Assembly: GCF_026420845.1 (NCBI RefSeq)
Contig: NZ_JAOWCB010000004.1
Location: 186,001 to 250,000 of the forward strand
Direction: 5' to 3'
Length of the DNA: 64,000 nt
DNA from: Streptomyces sp. PR69
GTDB lineage: Bacteria; Actinomycetota; Actinomycetes; Streptomycetales; Streptomycetaceae
Of the stretch, positions 18,303 to 26,323 are shown piece by piece. The position numbers were made by a program, and so were the translations under genes. How positions within the stretch are numbered: the stretch's first letter is position 1; each line of letters starts with the position of its first letter. A model generated the notes under the pieces. That model saw nothing but the letters and a program-made list of their open reading frames with translations, made no database searches and was not told where the DNA came from.

Positions 18303-21300
18303 CTACAGCGGCATCGGGTCGATGTCGCAGTTCGCCCGCCGCCAGGCCAGCGCGTCCGCGCACGCGGGATGGTCCTCGCCCAGCTTCTCCGTGATCGCCG
18401 CGACCGCCGCCGCATGCACCGACTCCGCCTCCTGCGTACGCCCCACGGCCCGCAGGTCCAGGGCGAGGTTGGCGCGCAGCACCAGGGCGGTCGGATGGGC
18501 GGCGCCCAGGTGTTCCTCGACCAGGGCGAGCGTCTGCTCGTCCAGTTCCAGGGCCGCGGCCGAGTCGCCCTGGGCGAACAGGTCGTTCGCCAGGTTGATC
18601 GAGCAGACCAGCGTGGAGGGATGCGTCGCGCCGAGCTTCTCCTTCAGCCGGGCGAGCGCCGACTCATTGAGCTTGCGCGCCGCGTCCACCCGGTCGAGGA
18701 GCCGCAGCGTCACGGCCAGATTGACGTCGGCGGACGCCGTGTGCGGATGGTCCGGACCCAGTGTCTCCGCGTACAGGTCCCTGGTGCGCTCGCCCAGTTG
18801 TGCCGCCTGCTGGAGTTCGCCGTTCTGCCGCAGGTCGATGGAGAGGTTGAGGGAGATCTGCAGAATGTCGGGGGCCCGCTCGCCGTAGCGGTCGGTGAGC
18901 GCGGCCCGCGCCACCCGGGTGTTCTCCAGCGCCTCCGCGTGCCGGCCCGCCCTGCGCTGGGCGACGCCCAGCCTGGCGATGGCGCGCAGCGTCATCGGGT
19001 GGGCCTCGCCGTACACCTCCCGGGACTTCTCCACGCCCTCGTCGCACATCATCACGGCCTGCGTGTACTCGCCGAGCTCCTGGCGGTCCAGGGCGACGGA
19101 TGCCTCCGAGGCGAGCGTGGTGGGGTTGTCCGCGCCGAATGTCTGCACCTTGGAGCGCCAGCAGGCCTCGTCCAGCGCCAGCGCCCGCTGGAAGTCGCCG
19201 TTGACGCGCAGGCAGACGGCCAGATTGGCGGCGTGCTGGAGGGTGTCGGGGTCGTCGTCGCCGAAGGCCCGCACCGACCGCTCATAGACCTCCTCGTCGA
19301 ATTCCAGCGCTCCCCGGAAGTCACCGCTCACTCTGCGGTCGCTGGAGACCTGGCCCTTGACCCGCAGATACTCCTCCTCCATGTCCTGGCCTGCCGCCTC
19401 CAGCGTGCTGAGCATGCGCTCGCCCAGCTCCGCCGCCTCCGTGTAGGCGCCCATCCGCCACAGGACGAAGCGCAGATGCCTGCCGAGGACGATCGTCTGC
19501 GGGTCGCCCTCGCCGAAGGCGTCGCGCCACACGGCGTAGACCTGGCGGGCGAAGTCGAGCGCCGCCTCGTGGTCGCCCCAGTAGAAGAGATACTCGGCGA
19601 CGTTGTAGACCATCTGCCGTACGTTGCGGTGCTCGGAGTGCATCGCCCGGGACACGATGACATGCGGGTACAGCTCGCCGAAGCGTGCCCAGTTCTGCGG
19701 ATCCCGCGGGTCGCTGGGCGCGTTCGCCGCCAGCATCAGATGCGCGCCGCGGCGGAACCGGTCCCGCTGCTCCTCCGTCATACGGGCGGAGAGCACCGCC
19801 TGCACCAGCCGGTGCATCTGAATGGAGTTCGTCCGGTGGTCGATCTTCGCCAGCGAATACCGGCTGATTTCCCGGATGGCCCTGCTGAGCCGGATCGGGT
19901 CGGTGAAGATCCGGTCCAGTTCCGGTGCGATGGGCTCCGGGAGGGCATTGGAGAAGAACTGCCGGGAGATTGGCTCCGGAGCGAAATAGGAGCACAGCTG
20001 GAGGAGTTGCAGAGCCCCCGGATTCTTCGTCTCGACATGGTCGAGGGAGACATTCCAGGCGGTGGCGACCGTTTCTTCGTACTGGGTCGGAGGTGACACC
20101 GCCATGAGTTCGGCGCGCTTTTCTTCAAACACCCTCAAGTATTCGGCAGCGGGCATGCCGGTCTCGGCACGCCACGCCGAGGCCTGCTCCACCGCGAGCG
20201 GCAGGTCGCCGAGGACCTCGGCGAGCATGTCGGCGTCGTCATCGGTGAGATCGGGGTTGCGCCGGCGCAGCAGCTGAATGCTCTCGCTGCGGTCGAACAC
20301 ATCGACCTCAAGAGGATGCGCCAGGGTGTTCCACTGGGGATTGCGCGAGGTCACGATGACCGAACCGGTCGGCCCGCCCTCGGGTGCACTGGGGAAGTAC
20401 TCTTGCACTGCGTTCGGACTTTCCGCGTTGTCGAAGACCAGCAGCCAATTGCTGTAGGGCACCCCGGTGCGCAGCGCCTCCAGAACGGCCGGCACCGCGG
20501 TGATGGCTTCCGAACTGACCGGCAGGTGCATCCTGCGGGCCAGTTCCACGAATGCCTGCTGGATCTGTGTGGGACGCTCAGCCGGAATCCACCACACCAG
20601 GTCATACTCAGCAGCATGCCGGTAGACGAACTCCAGGGCCAGCTGAGACTTGCCGACGCCGCCCATGCCGTGCAGGGCATGGGGCAGTACGGCGGTGGGC
20701 CCGGAGCGCAGGCCGCGCTCCAGGGCCACCAGAAGGTCCGCCCGGCCGGTGAAGACGAGGTTGCGCGGCGGCATATTGCCCCAGATGGCCGGAGTCGCCG
20801 GACGCGGTCCGCCGGCGGTCAGACTTTGCTGATGCTCGCGTTCGGACGCGACGGGGCCCGTGCTCACTGGTGTCTCTCCTTCTCCTGCTCCTGGACAAGC
20901 GGGTCCTGTTCCCGGACCGGCTGGGGTGGTTCCGGCTAGGGCAGCCGATGGCAGCCCTCCGGCGAACGAGTGATGAAGCGTCGAGGAATCGTGGTGTTCG
21001 GGTGAAAGTCGCGGTGGCAGGGGGGAGTCCGGAAGCACGAAAGGGGGCGCGGGCTGCTGCCCACGCCCCTTGCCGCGCCCCTGCTCGCTCCGTACGCTCT
21101 CCTCTGCCGTCCGGGCCACCAGGGCGTCGAGTTGCCTTGCGCGGTGCATATGCGGGCCGCTCAGGGCATGCAGGACGATGCGCTCGACCTCGCGGAAGGC
21201 AGCGTCCCCGCCCCGCACATCCGCCGTCCCGCCCGCCTCGCCCGTCACGCCTGGCCCGACCGTCCCAGCCGTCACGCCCGCCTCGCCCGTAACGCCTGCC

Positions 21301-22955
21301 TCGCCGTCCAGATACGACAGCAGGTCGCGCGCCGCCGCGTTCCGCGGAGCCAGATACTCCGCCGCCCGCCGCAGCGCACGCTCCGTCGCGTCCCTGCTCC
21401 CGTGCGCCAGCAGTTCCTCGCGCACCCCTTCGTCGAAGAGAAACGAGCCGGTCGCGTCGCCGCAGTCGGGCAGCGGCTTCACCAGGCCGCTGATGAGGAA
21501 CTCGGCCAGATGGACCGGGTGGGAACGCGGCATGGTGCGCCGCTGGATCTCGGTCATCGTCGGCAGATCGAGCTGCACGGCGGCCATCCGGGTGGCCAGG
21601 GCGAACGCCTCGGGGGAGGCCCAGCCGCGAAAGCGGGCCACCCGCTCGACGGCCGACTGGCCGACGGCCGCCGGCTGGCGGCCGGCCGGCTGCCCGGGCC
21701 GGGCCCGCGGATCGACCAGCACGGCGGCCAGCTCGACGCTGCGCGGCCCGCTCGCCCCCACGAAGCGGGCCCAGGGGCCCAGCCATTCGGGCCTCAGCTC
21801 CAGCACCGGAACCGGCACAGGCGCCGCCCGCCCCCGTGACAGCCGGGAGCGCAGCAGCTCAGAAAGCGCCTCGGCCGGCTCCCACAGGGTCCTGGCGTGC
21901 GGGGCCCAGGGACCCGCCGCGCGCAGCCGGACCAGGGACGGGAGCAGCCCAGTGCGGGGCCACAGCCGCTGGGGCAGCAGCTGCAGCACGGCCACCGGCT
22001 GCCGCCTCGCCCACCGGGCGAGCAGCCGCTGCGCCGCGCCCGACCGCCAGGCCGGGGCGGCCCCGTCGGTCAGCACGAACACGATGCGCCTGCCCGTCGG
22101 GTCGGCCAGGCCGCGGGCCGACTGCGCCGGCGCACCCGTGCGGCGGCGGCCGGCCGAGACCGCTGCGGCCCCCGGCGACTCGGCGTCCAGGGTCAGCACG
22201 GTCACATTGCGGAAGGCGCCGAAGCGTTCGGCGACCTCGTGGAAGCGGTCCACCGCGGCCCGCCATACGGCCATGTGCGGTGCGCCGTCGACCACGAGCG
22301 CGGCCTCCCAGCGCCGCTCCCTGAAAGGCCGCAGCACAGGCGGCAGATGGGGAGCGGCGGCGATGCGCTCGGCGGTGGCGTCCTCGTCGATCTCGGCAGC
22401 GTACGGGGAAGGCGTCCGGCTGCGCAGCGGACGCAGCGCACGCCCCAGCTCCCGCAGGCCCGCGGGCGAGGACGCCCGGCGGCACTCGGGCGCCGCTGCC
22501 CGCAGCGAAAGGACGGGCACGGCCTCTGCTGCGTCCCCGGACGCCGTATCCGCCCCTTCCGGCCCGGCGGTCAGGGCCGCGTCGGGCTCCCCGGCCGCCT
22601 GGGGAGTGTCCTGCGCCGGGGGCGGCTCGGCGAGCGGCGCGTCGCCCCCCGGATGCGGAGGGTCCGTTTCCGCGCGGGCGGGCGGCGGGCTCTCCTGTCC
22701 CTGCCCCTCCTGCCCCGGCTCCCGCTCCTGCGGAGGCGCGGCGTCCGGCGCGCCTCCGTCGCCGCCCTGCGGGGCGCCCCGCTGCGCCGTCGCCCCCGTC
22801 AGCCAGGGATGCTCGCTCGCCACCCACAGAGCGTCGGCCGCTTCCCAGGAGCAGAGCCCGGTGGGAGGCAGCCGTGAGCCTGTGGGCGGCGGCTGCGGTC
22901 CGTCACGGCCGCGCGCCGTCCTTGCGCCGGCTGCGTCTGGGGGCTGCCCGGTCAC
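18303..22955 (-). CDS. fxsT: FxsT-like vWA/NB-ARC/TPR protein
   Basis: This 1,550-residue cytoplasmic STAND-type protein has an N-terminal SAV_2336-like region (about 30-520). A Pro/Glu/Gly-rich linker separates a short ADALWVASEHPWL motif from a vWA-like fold. A variable linker follows, then NB-ARC (about 735-1020) with Walker A HGMGGVGKSQLALEF (Lys near 769) and Walker B NWLLVFDNAE. TPR-like helices run from about 1130 to 1540. The segment NMPPRNLVFTGRADLLVALE and the C-terminal tail DIDPMPL are family hallmarks of FxSxx-COOH system TPR proteins. ATP-driven oligomerisation on ligand sensing by the TPRs is typical of the class. The GTG start at 22955 overlaps the MoxR stop by 4 nt (gtga). 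Confidence 0.85.
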   Translation of the reverse strand: MTGQPPDAAGARTARGRDGPQPPPTGSRLPPTGLCSWEAADALWVASEHPWLTGATAQRGAPQGGDGGAPDAAPPQEREPGQEGQGQESPPPARAETDPPHPGGDAPLAEPPPAQDTPQAAGEPDAALTAGPEGADTASGDAAEAVPVLSLRAAAPECRRASSPAGLRELGRALRPLRSRTPSPYAAEIDEDATAERIAAAPHLPPVLRPFRERRWEAALVVDGAPHMAVWRAAVDRFHEVAERFGAFRNVTVLTLDAESPGAAAVSAGRRRTGAPAQSARGLADPTGRRIVFVLTDGAAPAWRSGAAQRLLARWARRQPVAVLQLLPQRLWPRTGLLPSLVRLRAAGPWAPHARTLWEPAEALSELLRSRLSRGRAAPVPVPVLELRPEWLGPWARFVGASGPRSVELAAVLVDPRARPGQPAGRQPAAVGQSAVERVARFRGWASPEAFALATRMAAVQLDLPTMTEIQRRTMPRSHPVHLAEFLISGLVKPLPDCGDATGSFLFDEGVREELLAHGSRDATERALRRAAEYLAPRNAAARDLLSYLDGEAGVTGEAGVTAGTVGPGVTGEAGGTADVRGGDAAFREVERIVLHALSGPHMHRARQLDALVARTAEESVRSEQGRGKGRGQQPAPPFVLPDSPLPPRLSPEHHDSSTLHHSFAGGLPSAALAGTTPAGPGTGPACPGAGEGETPVSTGPVASEREHQQSLTAGGPRPATPAIWGNMPPRNLVFTGRADLLVALERGLRSGPTAVLPHALHGMGGVGKSQLALEFVYRHAAEYDLVWWIPAERPTQIQQAFVELARRMHLPVSSEAITAVPAVLEALRTGVPYSNWLLVFDNAESPNAVQEYFPSAPEGGPTGSVIVTSRNPQWNTLAHPLEVDVFDRSESIQLLRRRNPDLTDDDADMLAEVLGDLPLAVEQASAWRAETGMPAAEYLRVFEEKRAELMAVSPPTQYEETVATAWNVSLDHVETKNPGALQLLQLCSYFAPEPISRQFFSNALPEPIAPELDRIFTDPIRLSRAIREISRYSLAKIDHRTNSIQMHRLVQAVLSARMTEEQRDRFRRGAHLMLAANAPSDPRDPQNWARFGELYPHVIVSRAMHSEHRNVRQMVYNVAEYLFYWGDHEAALDFARQVYAVWRDAFGEGDPQTIVLGRHLRFVLWRMGAYTEAAELGERMLSTLEAAGQDMEEEYLRVKGQVSSDRRVSGDFRGALEFDEEVYERSVRAFGDDDPDTLQHAANLAVCLRVNGDFQRALALDEACWRSKVQTFGADNPTTLASEASVALDRQELGEYTQAVMMCDEGVEKSREVYGEAHPMTLRAIARLGVAQRRAGRHAEALENTRVARAALTDRYGERAPDILQISLNLSIDLRQNGELQQAAQLGERTRDLYAETLGPDHPHTASADVNLAVTLRLLDRVDAARKLNESALARLKEKLGATHPSTLVCSINLANDLFAQGDSAAALELDEQTLALVEEHLGAAHPTALVLRANLALDLRAVGRTQEAESVHAAAVAAITEKLGEDHPACADALAWRRANCDIDPMPL

Positions 22956-24025
22956 ACCGGCTCCGCCCCGCCACCGCCGAGAGGGTGCCAGATTGCCCTG
23001 AGGAGCTCCTCCCATTCGCCGCCCCCTTCCCCTGCGGCGTGCCCGGAGCCGTCTTCGGAGGCGGGCGGTCCGTACCGTCCTGAGGTGACCAGATGGGCCG
23101 CGTTCAGCAGCTGGTCGGCGGCGAGCCCGCCGGTCTGCTCGCTGCGCCGCAGGAAGTCCTGGATGAGCTTCTCCTGCAGTTCGCCCAGCTGTCCGCCGAA
23201 GTGCGCGCTGACGAGTTCGCCCAGGGCCGCCGCGTCCGGGTCGGGGATGTCCAGGAGGAGGCAGCGGCGCATAAAGGCTTCCGGGAACTCCCGCTCGCCG
23301 TTGGACGTCATCACGATGACGGGGAAGGTGTGAGCGCGCACCACGCCGTTCACCACCTCGGCAGTTCCGCCGGGATCGTCGGTGTGGACGACGACGGCGG
23401 ACTCCTGCTGCTTCACCCGCACGAGGGGAGGGATCTCGTACCGGGCGTCTTCAAAGAGCGTCAGAAGGTCATGGGGGAGATCGACGTCGCACTTGTCGAT
23501 TTCGTCGATGAGCAGCACCCGGGGCAGCCGGTACGGCAGCAGCGCCGTGCCCAGCGGGCCGAGTTGCACATAGTGCCCGATCCCGGCGGGTCCCGCGGCG
23601 CCGTCCGGCTCGGCCCTCGCCTGGGCGCGGCCGATGGCGTCGTACTCGAAGAGCCCGGAGGCCAGCATGGTGCGGCTGGTCACCGGCCAGTGCAGCACGC
23701 GTCCCAGGCGCAGTTCGCGGGCGATGCGATAGGCGAGTCCGGACTTGCCGACTCCGGGGCGGCCCGTGACCAGAAGCGGCCTGCGCAGCAGCAGTGACGC
23801 GTTGACGAGGCGGACCTCTTCGGGGCGCGGGCGGCGTAAGGACCCCGGCGGCCCGAGCCTGCGGTCGGCGTCCTCGTCTTCGGGCGGCGGGGGCATGACC
23901 GGAGGGGCTGTGAAGGTACGCCAGGGAGGCCCCGGGGGCCAGCTGCGGTCCTCGTAGGCGGTCTCCGGCTGCTGCTCCCCGGTGCCTTTGTAGAGCGGGC
24001 CTCCGTTCTCAAGTGATGCGTTCAC
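22952..24025 (-). CDS. MoxR-type AAA+ ATPase
   Basis: This 357-residue MoxR-family AAA ATPase has Walker A TGRPGVGKSGLAYRIA (Lys near 94), Walker B VLLIDEIDKCD, and a sensor-type VIVMTSNGEREFPEAFMRRC carrying the Asn and the arginine finger region. MoxR proteins remodel partners together with vWA proteins. Here the vWA-like partner is the next gene and the VMAP gene is just upstream, the classic vWA-MoxR-VMAP order. A Pro-rich N-terminal extension (to about residue 60) precedes the domain. It overlaps its neighbours by 4 nt at both ends (ATGA at 24022-24025, GTGA at 22952-22955), so the three are translationally coupled. It is not a chelatase subunit, because cobaltochelatase or magnesium-chelatase partners are absent. 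Confidence 0.9.
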   Translation of the reverse strand: MNASLENGGPLYKGTGEQQPETAYEDRSWPPGPPWRTFTAPPVMPPPPEDEDADRRLGPPGSLRRPRPEEVRLVNASLLLRRPLLVTGRPGVGKSGLAYRIARELRLGRVLHWPVTSRTMLASGLFEYDAIGRAQARAEPDGAAGPAGIGHYVQLGPLGTALLPYRLPRVLLIDEIDKCDVDLPHDLLTLFEDARYEIPPLVRVKQQESAVVVHTDDPGGTAEVVNGVVRAHTFPVIVMTSNGEREFPEAFMRRCLLLDIPDPDAAALGELVSAHFGGQLGELQEKLIQDFLRRSEQTGGLAADQLLNAAHLVTSGRYGPPASEDGSGHAAGEGGGEWEELLRAIWHPLGGGGAEPV

Positions 24026-25719
24026 TCGGTCCCCCCTACAAAGGCGGCGGGAGCGCTCGGCCCCCCGTCGAGAAGATGCTCAGGATCGTCCCAGATCATG
24101 CCTAGTGAGCGGATGGCGTCCGGGTCGTGTGCGGAGGGCCGGCCGGCCGCAGCGTCCGCCTTCCACTGTTGCGCGCGTTCGGGCAGGCTGACCAGCCCCT
24201 CGTCGGCCAAGGTCTCCCGCACGGCCGCGCGGCAGACGTCCGCCACGCCCTCCTCCCGGTGGTAGATCACCACGGGAACCCCCAGATCCAGCGCCAGGCC
24301 CAGTTCCTTCATCCCCAACTGCCCGTGTTTCTTGGGCGGTTGGCACAGCATCATGCCGATCACATCGTCGTCGCTTCCGATGGCCGCATCCAGCCGGGCC
24401 AGGTGGAGCTCATCGCTCCGCCGGTCGGCGTCGGACCGGGCGCACAGATGCACGGACCGCTCCCCTTCCCCCATGGCCTGCTTCCAGCGCGCCCAGCGTG
24501 CGCGCCACGCGCGGTGGAACTCCCTCCTTTGCACCCTCTCCAGACTGTGCAGGGTCACCCGGTAGGCGCTGAGCAGCGGATTCCGGTACCCCCTCCCGGG
24601 GTGCCGGTTCCACCACTCGACCGGCTCGTTGAGCAGTTCCGCGGGAAGGAAGAAGTCGAGCGCCACCAGCTCGGACCGAGTGTGCCACAGTGCAGCCATG
24701 CGTAAGAGCAACTGAGAGACGGCTTCTGGAAGTTGACTGAGCGTCATCGACTCCTGGGGTTCCGCGTCCGCTTCCCGGTGCAGGGTGTCGGAGTCGGTGT
24801 ACTTCACACTGGCGGAGACGTGATAGCGCGCGGCCCGGGCGGTCTGGCCGCGGGCGGCGGAGTGCCGGGGGGTGCGGTCGGGGACGATCTTGATGTAGAG
24901 GTGGATGACGGGGCGCTCCACGGCGTTCCCCGCCGCCTCCCCGGCACGCCAGGAGGCGGCGTCCAGGCCGTTGCCCTCCAGACCGCCGCCGCCCGCAGTC
25001 CCCGGAGGCGCGCCCCAGCCGCCCTCGGCGCCGGGTGCGGCCGCCGGGCCGCCCGGGCGCCCGCCCGTTCTGCGTAAGCGGGCCAGTTCGGCGCGGAGGG
25101 CGCGGAGCCCGCCGGGCCCGTCCAGCACATCCCAGACCCGTGCCCAGTAGTCGTTCCACTCCTTGATCTCACCGATCCCGGAGGCCAGTTCGGGGCAGTA
25201 CGACAGATGCTCCAGCAGCACCATGCCCGGCAGCAGCCCGCCCGGTGTGCCGTTGCGGTCGGCGAGGTGGGTGAACGCCTGCCAGGGCGTCCCGCAGTAC
25301 GCCGGGAGCACCGCGCGCCCTCCCGTGGCCCTGGAGACCAGCGGGGCGAGCCCGGAGACGCCCGGCTGCAGGGCCCGGCGCAGGGGCTCCCAGTCGCGCC
25401 CCGGATACGTCAGGCGGGCCCGCCACTCGTCGAGCAGCGGCGACAGCGAGGCTCTGAGGGCGGGCGCGACCAGATGCGTCGCCCGCACCAGTTCCTCCAG
25501 CGCGCCTTCCCGCTTGGCGCAGGCCTGCACGATGCTCAGGAACTCCTGGCGCGGCACGGTGTAGGTGTCCTGGGGCAGTCCGTCGATCGCCTCGTGGACG
25601 ATCTGCCGCCACAGCTGGCGTCCGCTGTCCCGGAGCAGCCCGCCGGCCGGCTCCTCAAGCACCCGTACGAACTCCGCGATGACGGCCAGCTGCACCGCGT
25701 CGAATCTCTCCGTGGCCAC
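24022..25719 (-). CDS. VMAP: vWA-MoxR associated protein
   Basis: This 565-residue protein is the adaptor of the ternary system. Residues 5-100 resemble an effector-associated domain 2 (VPRQEFLSIVQACAKREGAL). A middle region (110-215) and a Gly/Pro-rich linker follow. The VMAP C-terminal domain runs from about 265 to 545, with VIHLYIKIVPD, VALDFFLPAELLNEPVEWW, SLERVQRREFHRAW and MMLCQPPKKHG as conserved blocks. VMAP proteins are thought to link effectors, through like-with-like adaptor domains, to MoxR/vWA switching. The caspase-like protein at 14740 carries a similar adaptor. The GTG start at 25719 has agggggc about 6 nt upstream. It is first in the leftward operon. Confidence 0.85.
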   Translation of the reverse strand: MATERFDAVQLAVIAEFVRVLEEPAGGLLRDSGRQLWRQIVHEAIDGLPQDTYTVPRQEFLSIVQACAKREGALEELVRATHLVAPALRASLSPLLDEWRARLTYPGRDWEPLRRALQPGVSGLAPLVSRATGGRAVLPAYCGTPWQAFTHLADRNGTPGGLLPGMVLLEHLSYCPELASGIGEIKEWNDYWARVWDVLDGPGGLRALRAELARLRRTGGRPGGPAAAPGAEGGWGAPPGTAGGGGLEGNGLDAASWRAGEAAGNAVERPVIHLYIKIVPDRTPRHSAARGQTARAARYHVSASVKYTDSDTLHREADAEPQESMTLSQLPEAVSQLLLRMAALWHTRSELVALDFFLPAELLNEPVEWWNRHPGRGYRNPLLSAYRVTLHSLERVQRREFHRAWRARWARWKQAMGEGERSVHLCARSDADRRSDELHLARLDAAIGSDDDVIGMMLCQPPKKHGQLGMKELGLALDLGVPVVIYHREEGVADVCRAAVRETLADEGLVSLPERAQQWKADAAAGRPSAHDPDAIRSLGMIWDDPEHLLDGGPSAPAAFVGGTE

Positions 25720-25786
25720 GCGCGCCCCCTCGCACCGCGGTCCGGTCGCGCGATCCGCACCGGATCCCCGTATCGGCGAAGACCTC

Positions 25787-25814
25787 AGCGTAGGCGCGTT
25801 GTCTGCCGGTTCAA
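25787..25814 (-). promoter_or_regulatory. Candidate promoter of the VMAP operon
   Basis: On the minus strand TTGAAC (25814-25809) and TACGCT (25792-25787) are separated by 16 bp. This fits the vegetative TTGACN/TANNNT pattern of Streptomyces. Transcription would start near 25780, about 60 nt before the VMAP GTG. Inferred only from consensus. Confidence 0.4.
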
Positions 25815-25892
25815 CATACCCGCGCTCCGGCGGCCCTCACCAGGGCGGGACATGATCGGGCGGGCTGTCGCCTCCGCGGCAGGCGCGGGACG

Positions 25893-26300
25893 TCACCCCT
25901 CGTCGGGGGTGAGCCGCAGGGAGACGGAGTTGATGCAGTACCGCTGGTCGGTGGGGGTCGGGTAGCCCTCGCCCTCGAAGACATGGCCCAGGTGGGAGCC
26001 GCAGCGGGCGCAGCGCACCTCGGTGCGGACCATGCCGTGGGAGCGGTCTTCGAGGAGTTCGACCGCGTCCGAGTCCTTGGGGTCGTAGAAGGACGGCCAG
26101 CCGCAGTGGGACTCGAACTTGGCGTCCGAGCGGAACAGCTCGGCGCCGCAGGCGCGGCAGGAGTAGACGCCCGCGGTCTTGGTGTCCGTGTACTCGCCTG
26201 TGAAGGCGGGCTCGGTGCCTGCCTGGCGCAGCACCTGGTACTCGGCGGGGGTGAGCTCCTCGCGCCACTGGTCGTCGGGCTTCTCGACCTCGTACGGCAT
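25893..26300 (-). CDS. msrB: Methionine-R-sulfoxide reductase MsrB
   Basis: This 135-residue enzyme reduces the R epimer of methionine sulfoxide in proteins, using thioredoxin. The two CxxC zinc motifs are YSCRACGAEL and RCARCGSHLGH, and the catalytic Cys is in RYCINSVSLRL. Full length for the family. The ATG has gaggag 6 nt upstream. It is 23 bp behind murC on the same strand and probably cotranscribed with it. Confidence 0.96.
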   Translation of the reverse strand: MPYEVEKPDDQWREELTPAEYQVLRQAGTEPAFTGEYTDTKTAGVYSCRACGAELFRSDAKFESHCGWPSFYDPKDSDAVELLEDRSHGMVRTEVRCARCGSHLGHVFEGEGYPTPTDQRYCINSVSLRLTPDEG

Positions 26301-26323
26301 CGTGCGCTCCTCAGTTCGACAGA

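Noticed and set aside
18157..18888. 243-codon plus-strand frame over the 3' end of fxsT
   Set aside because: It begins in the tandem repeat and runs antisense through TPR codons; Ser/Arg/Ala-rich with no domain.
22952..24025. Cobalt/magnesium chelatase ATPase subunit
   Set aside because: No chelatase partner or cobalamin/chlorophyll genes nearby; the VMAP and vWA/NB-ARC neighbours point to a MoxR conflict system.
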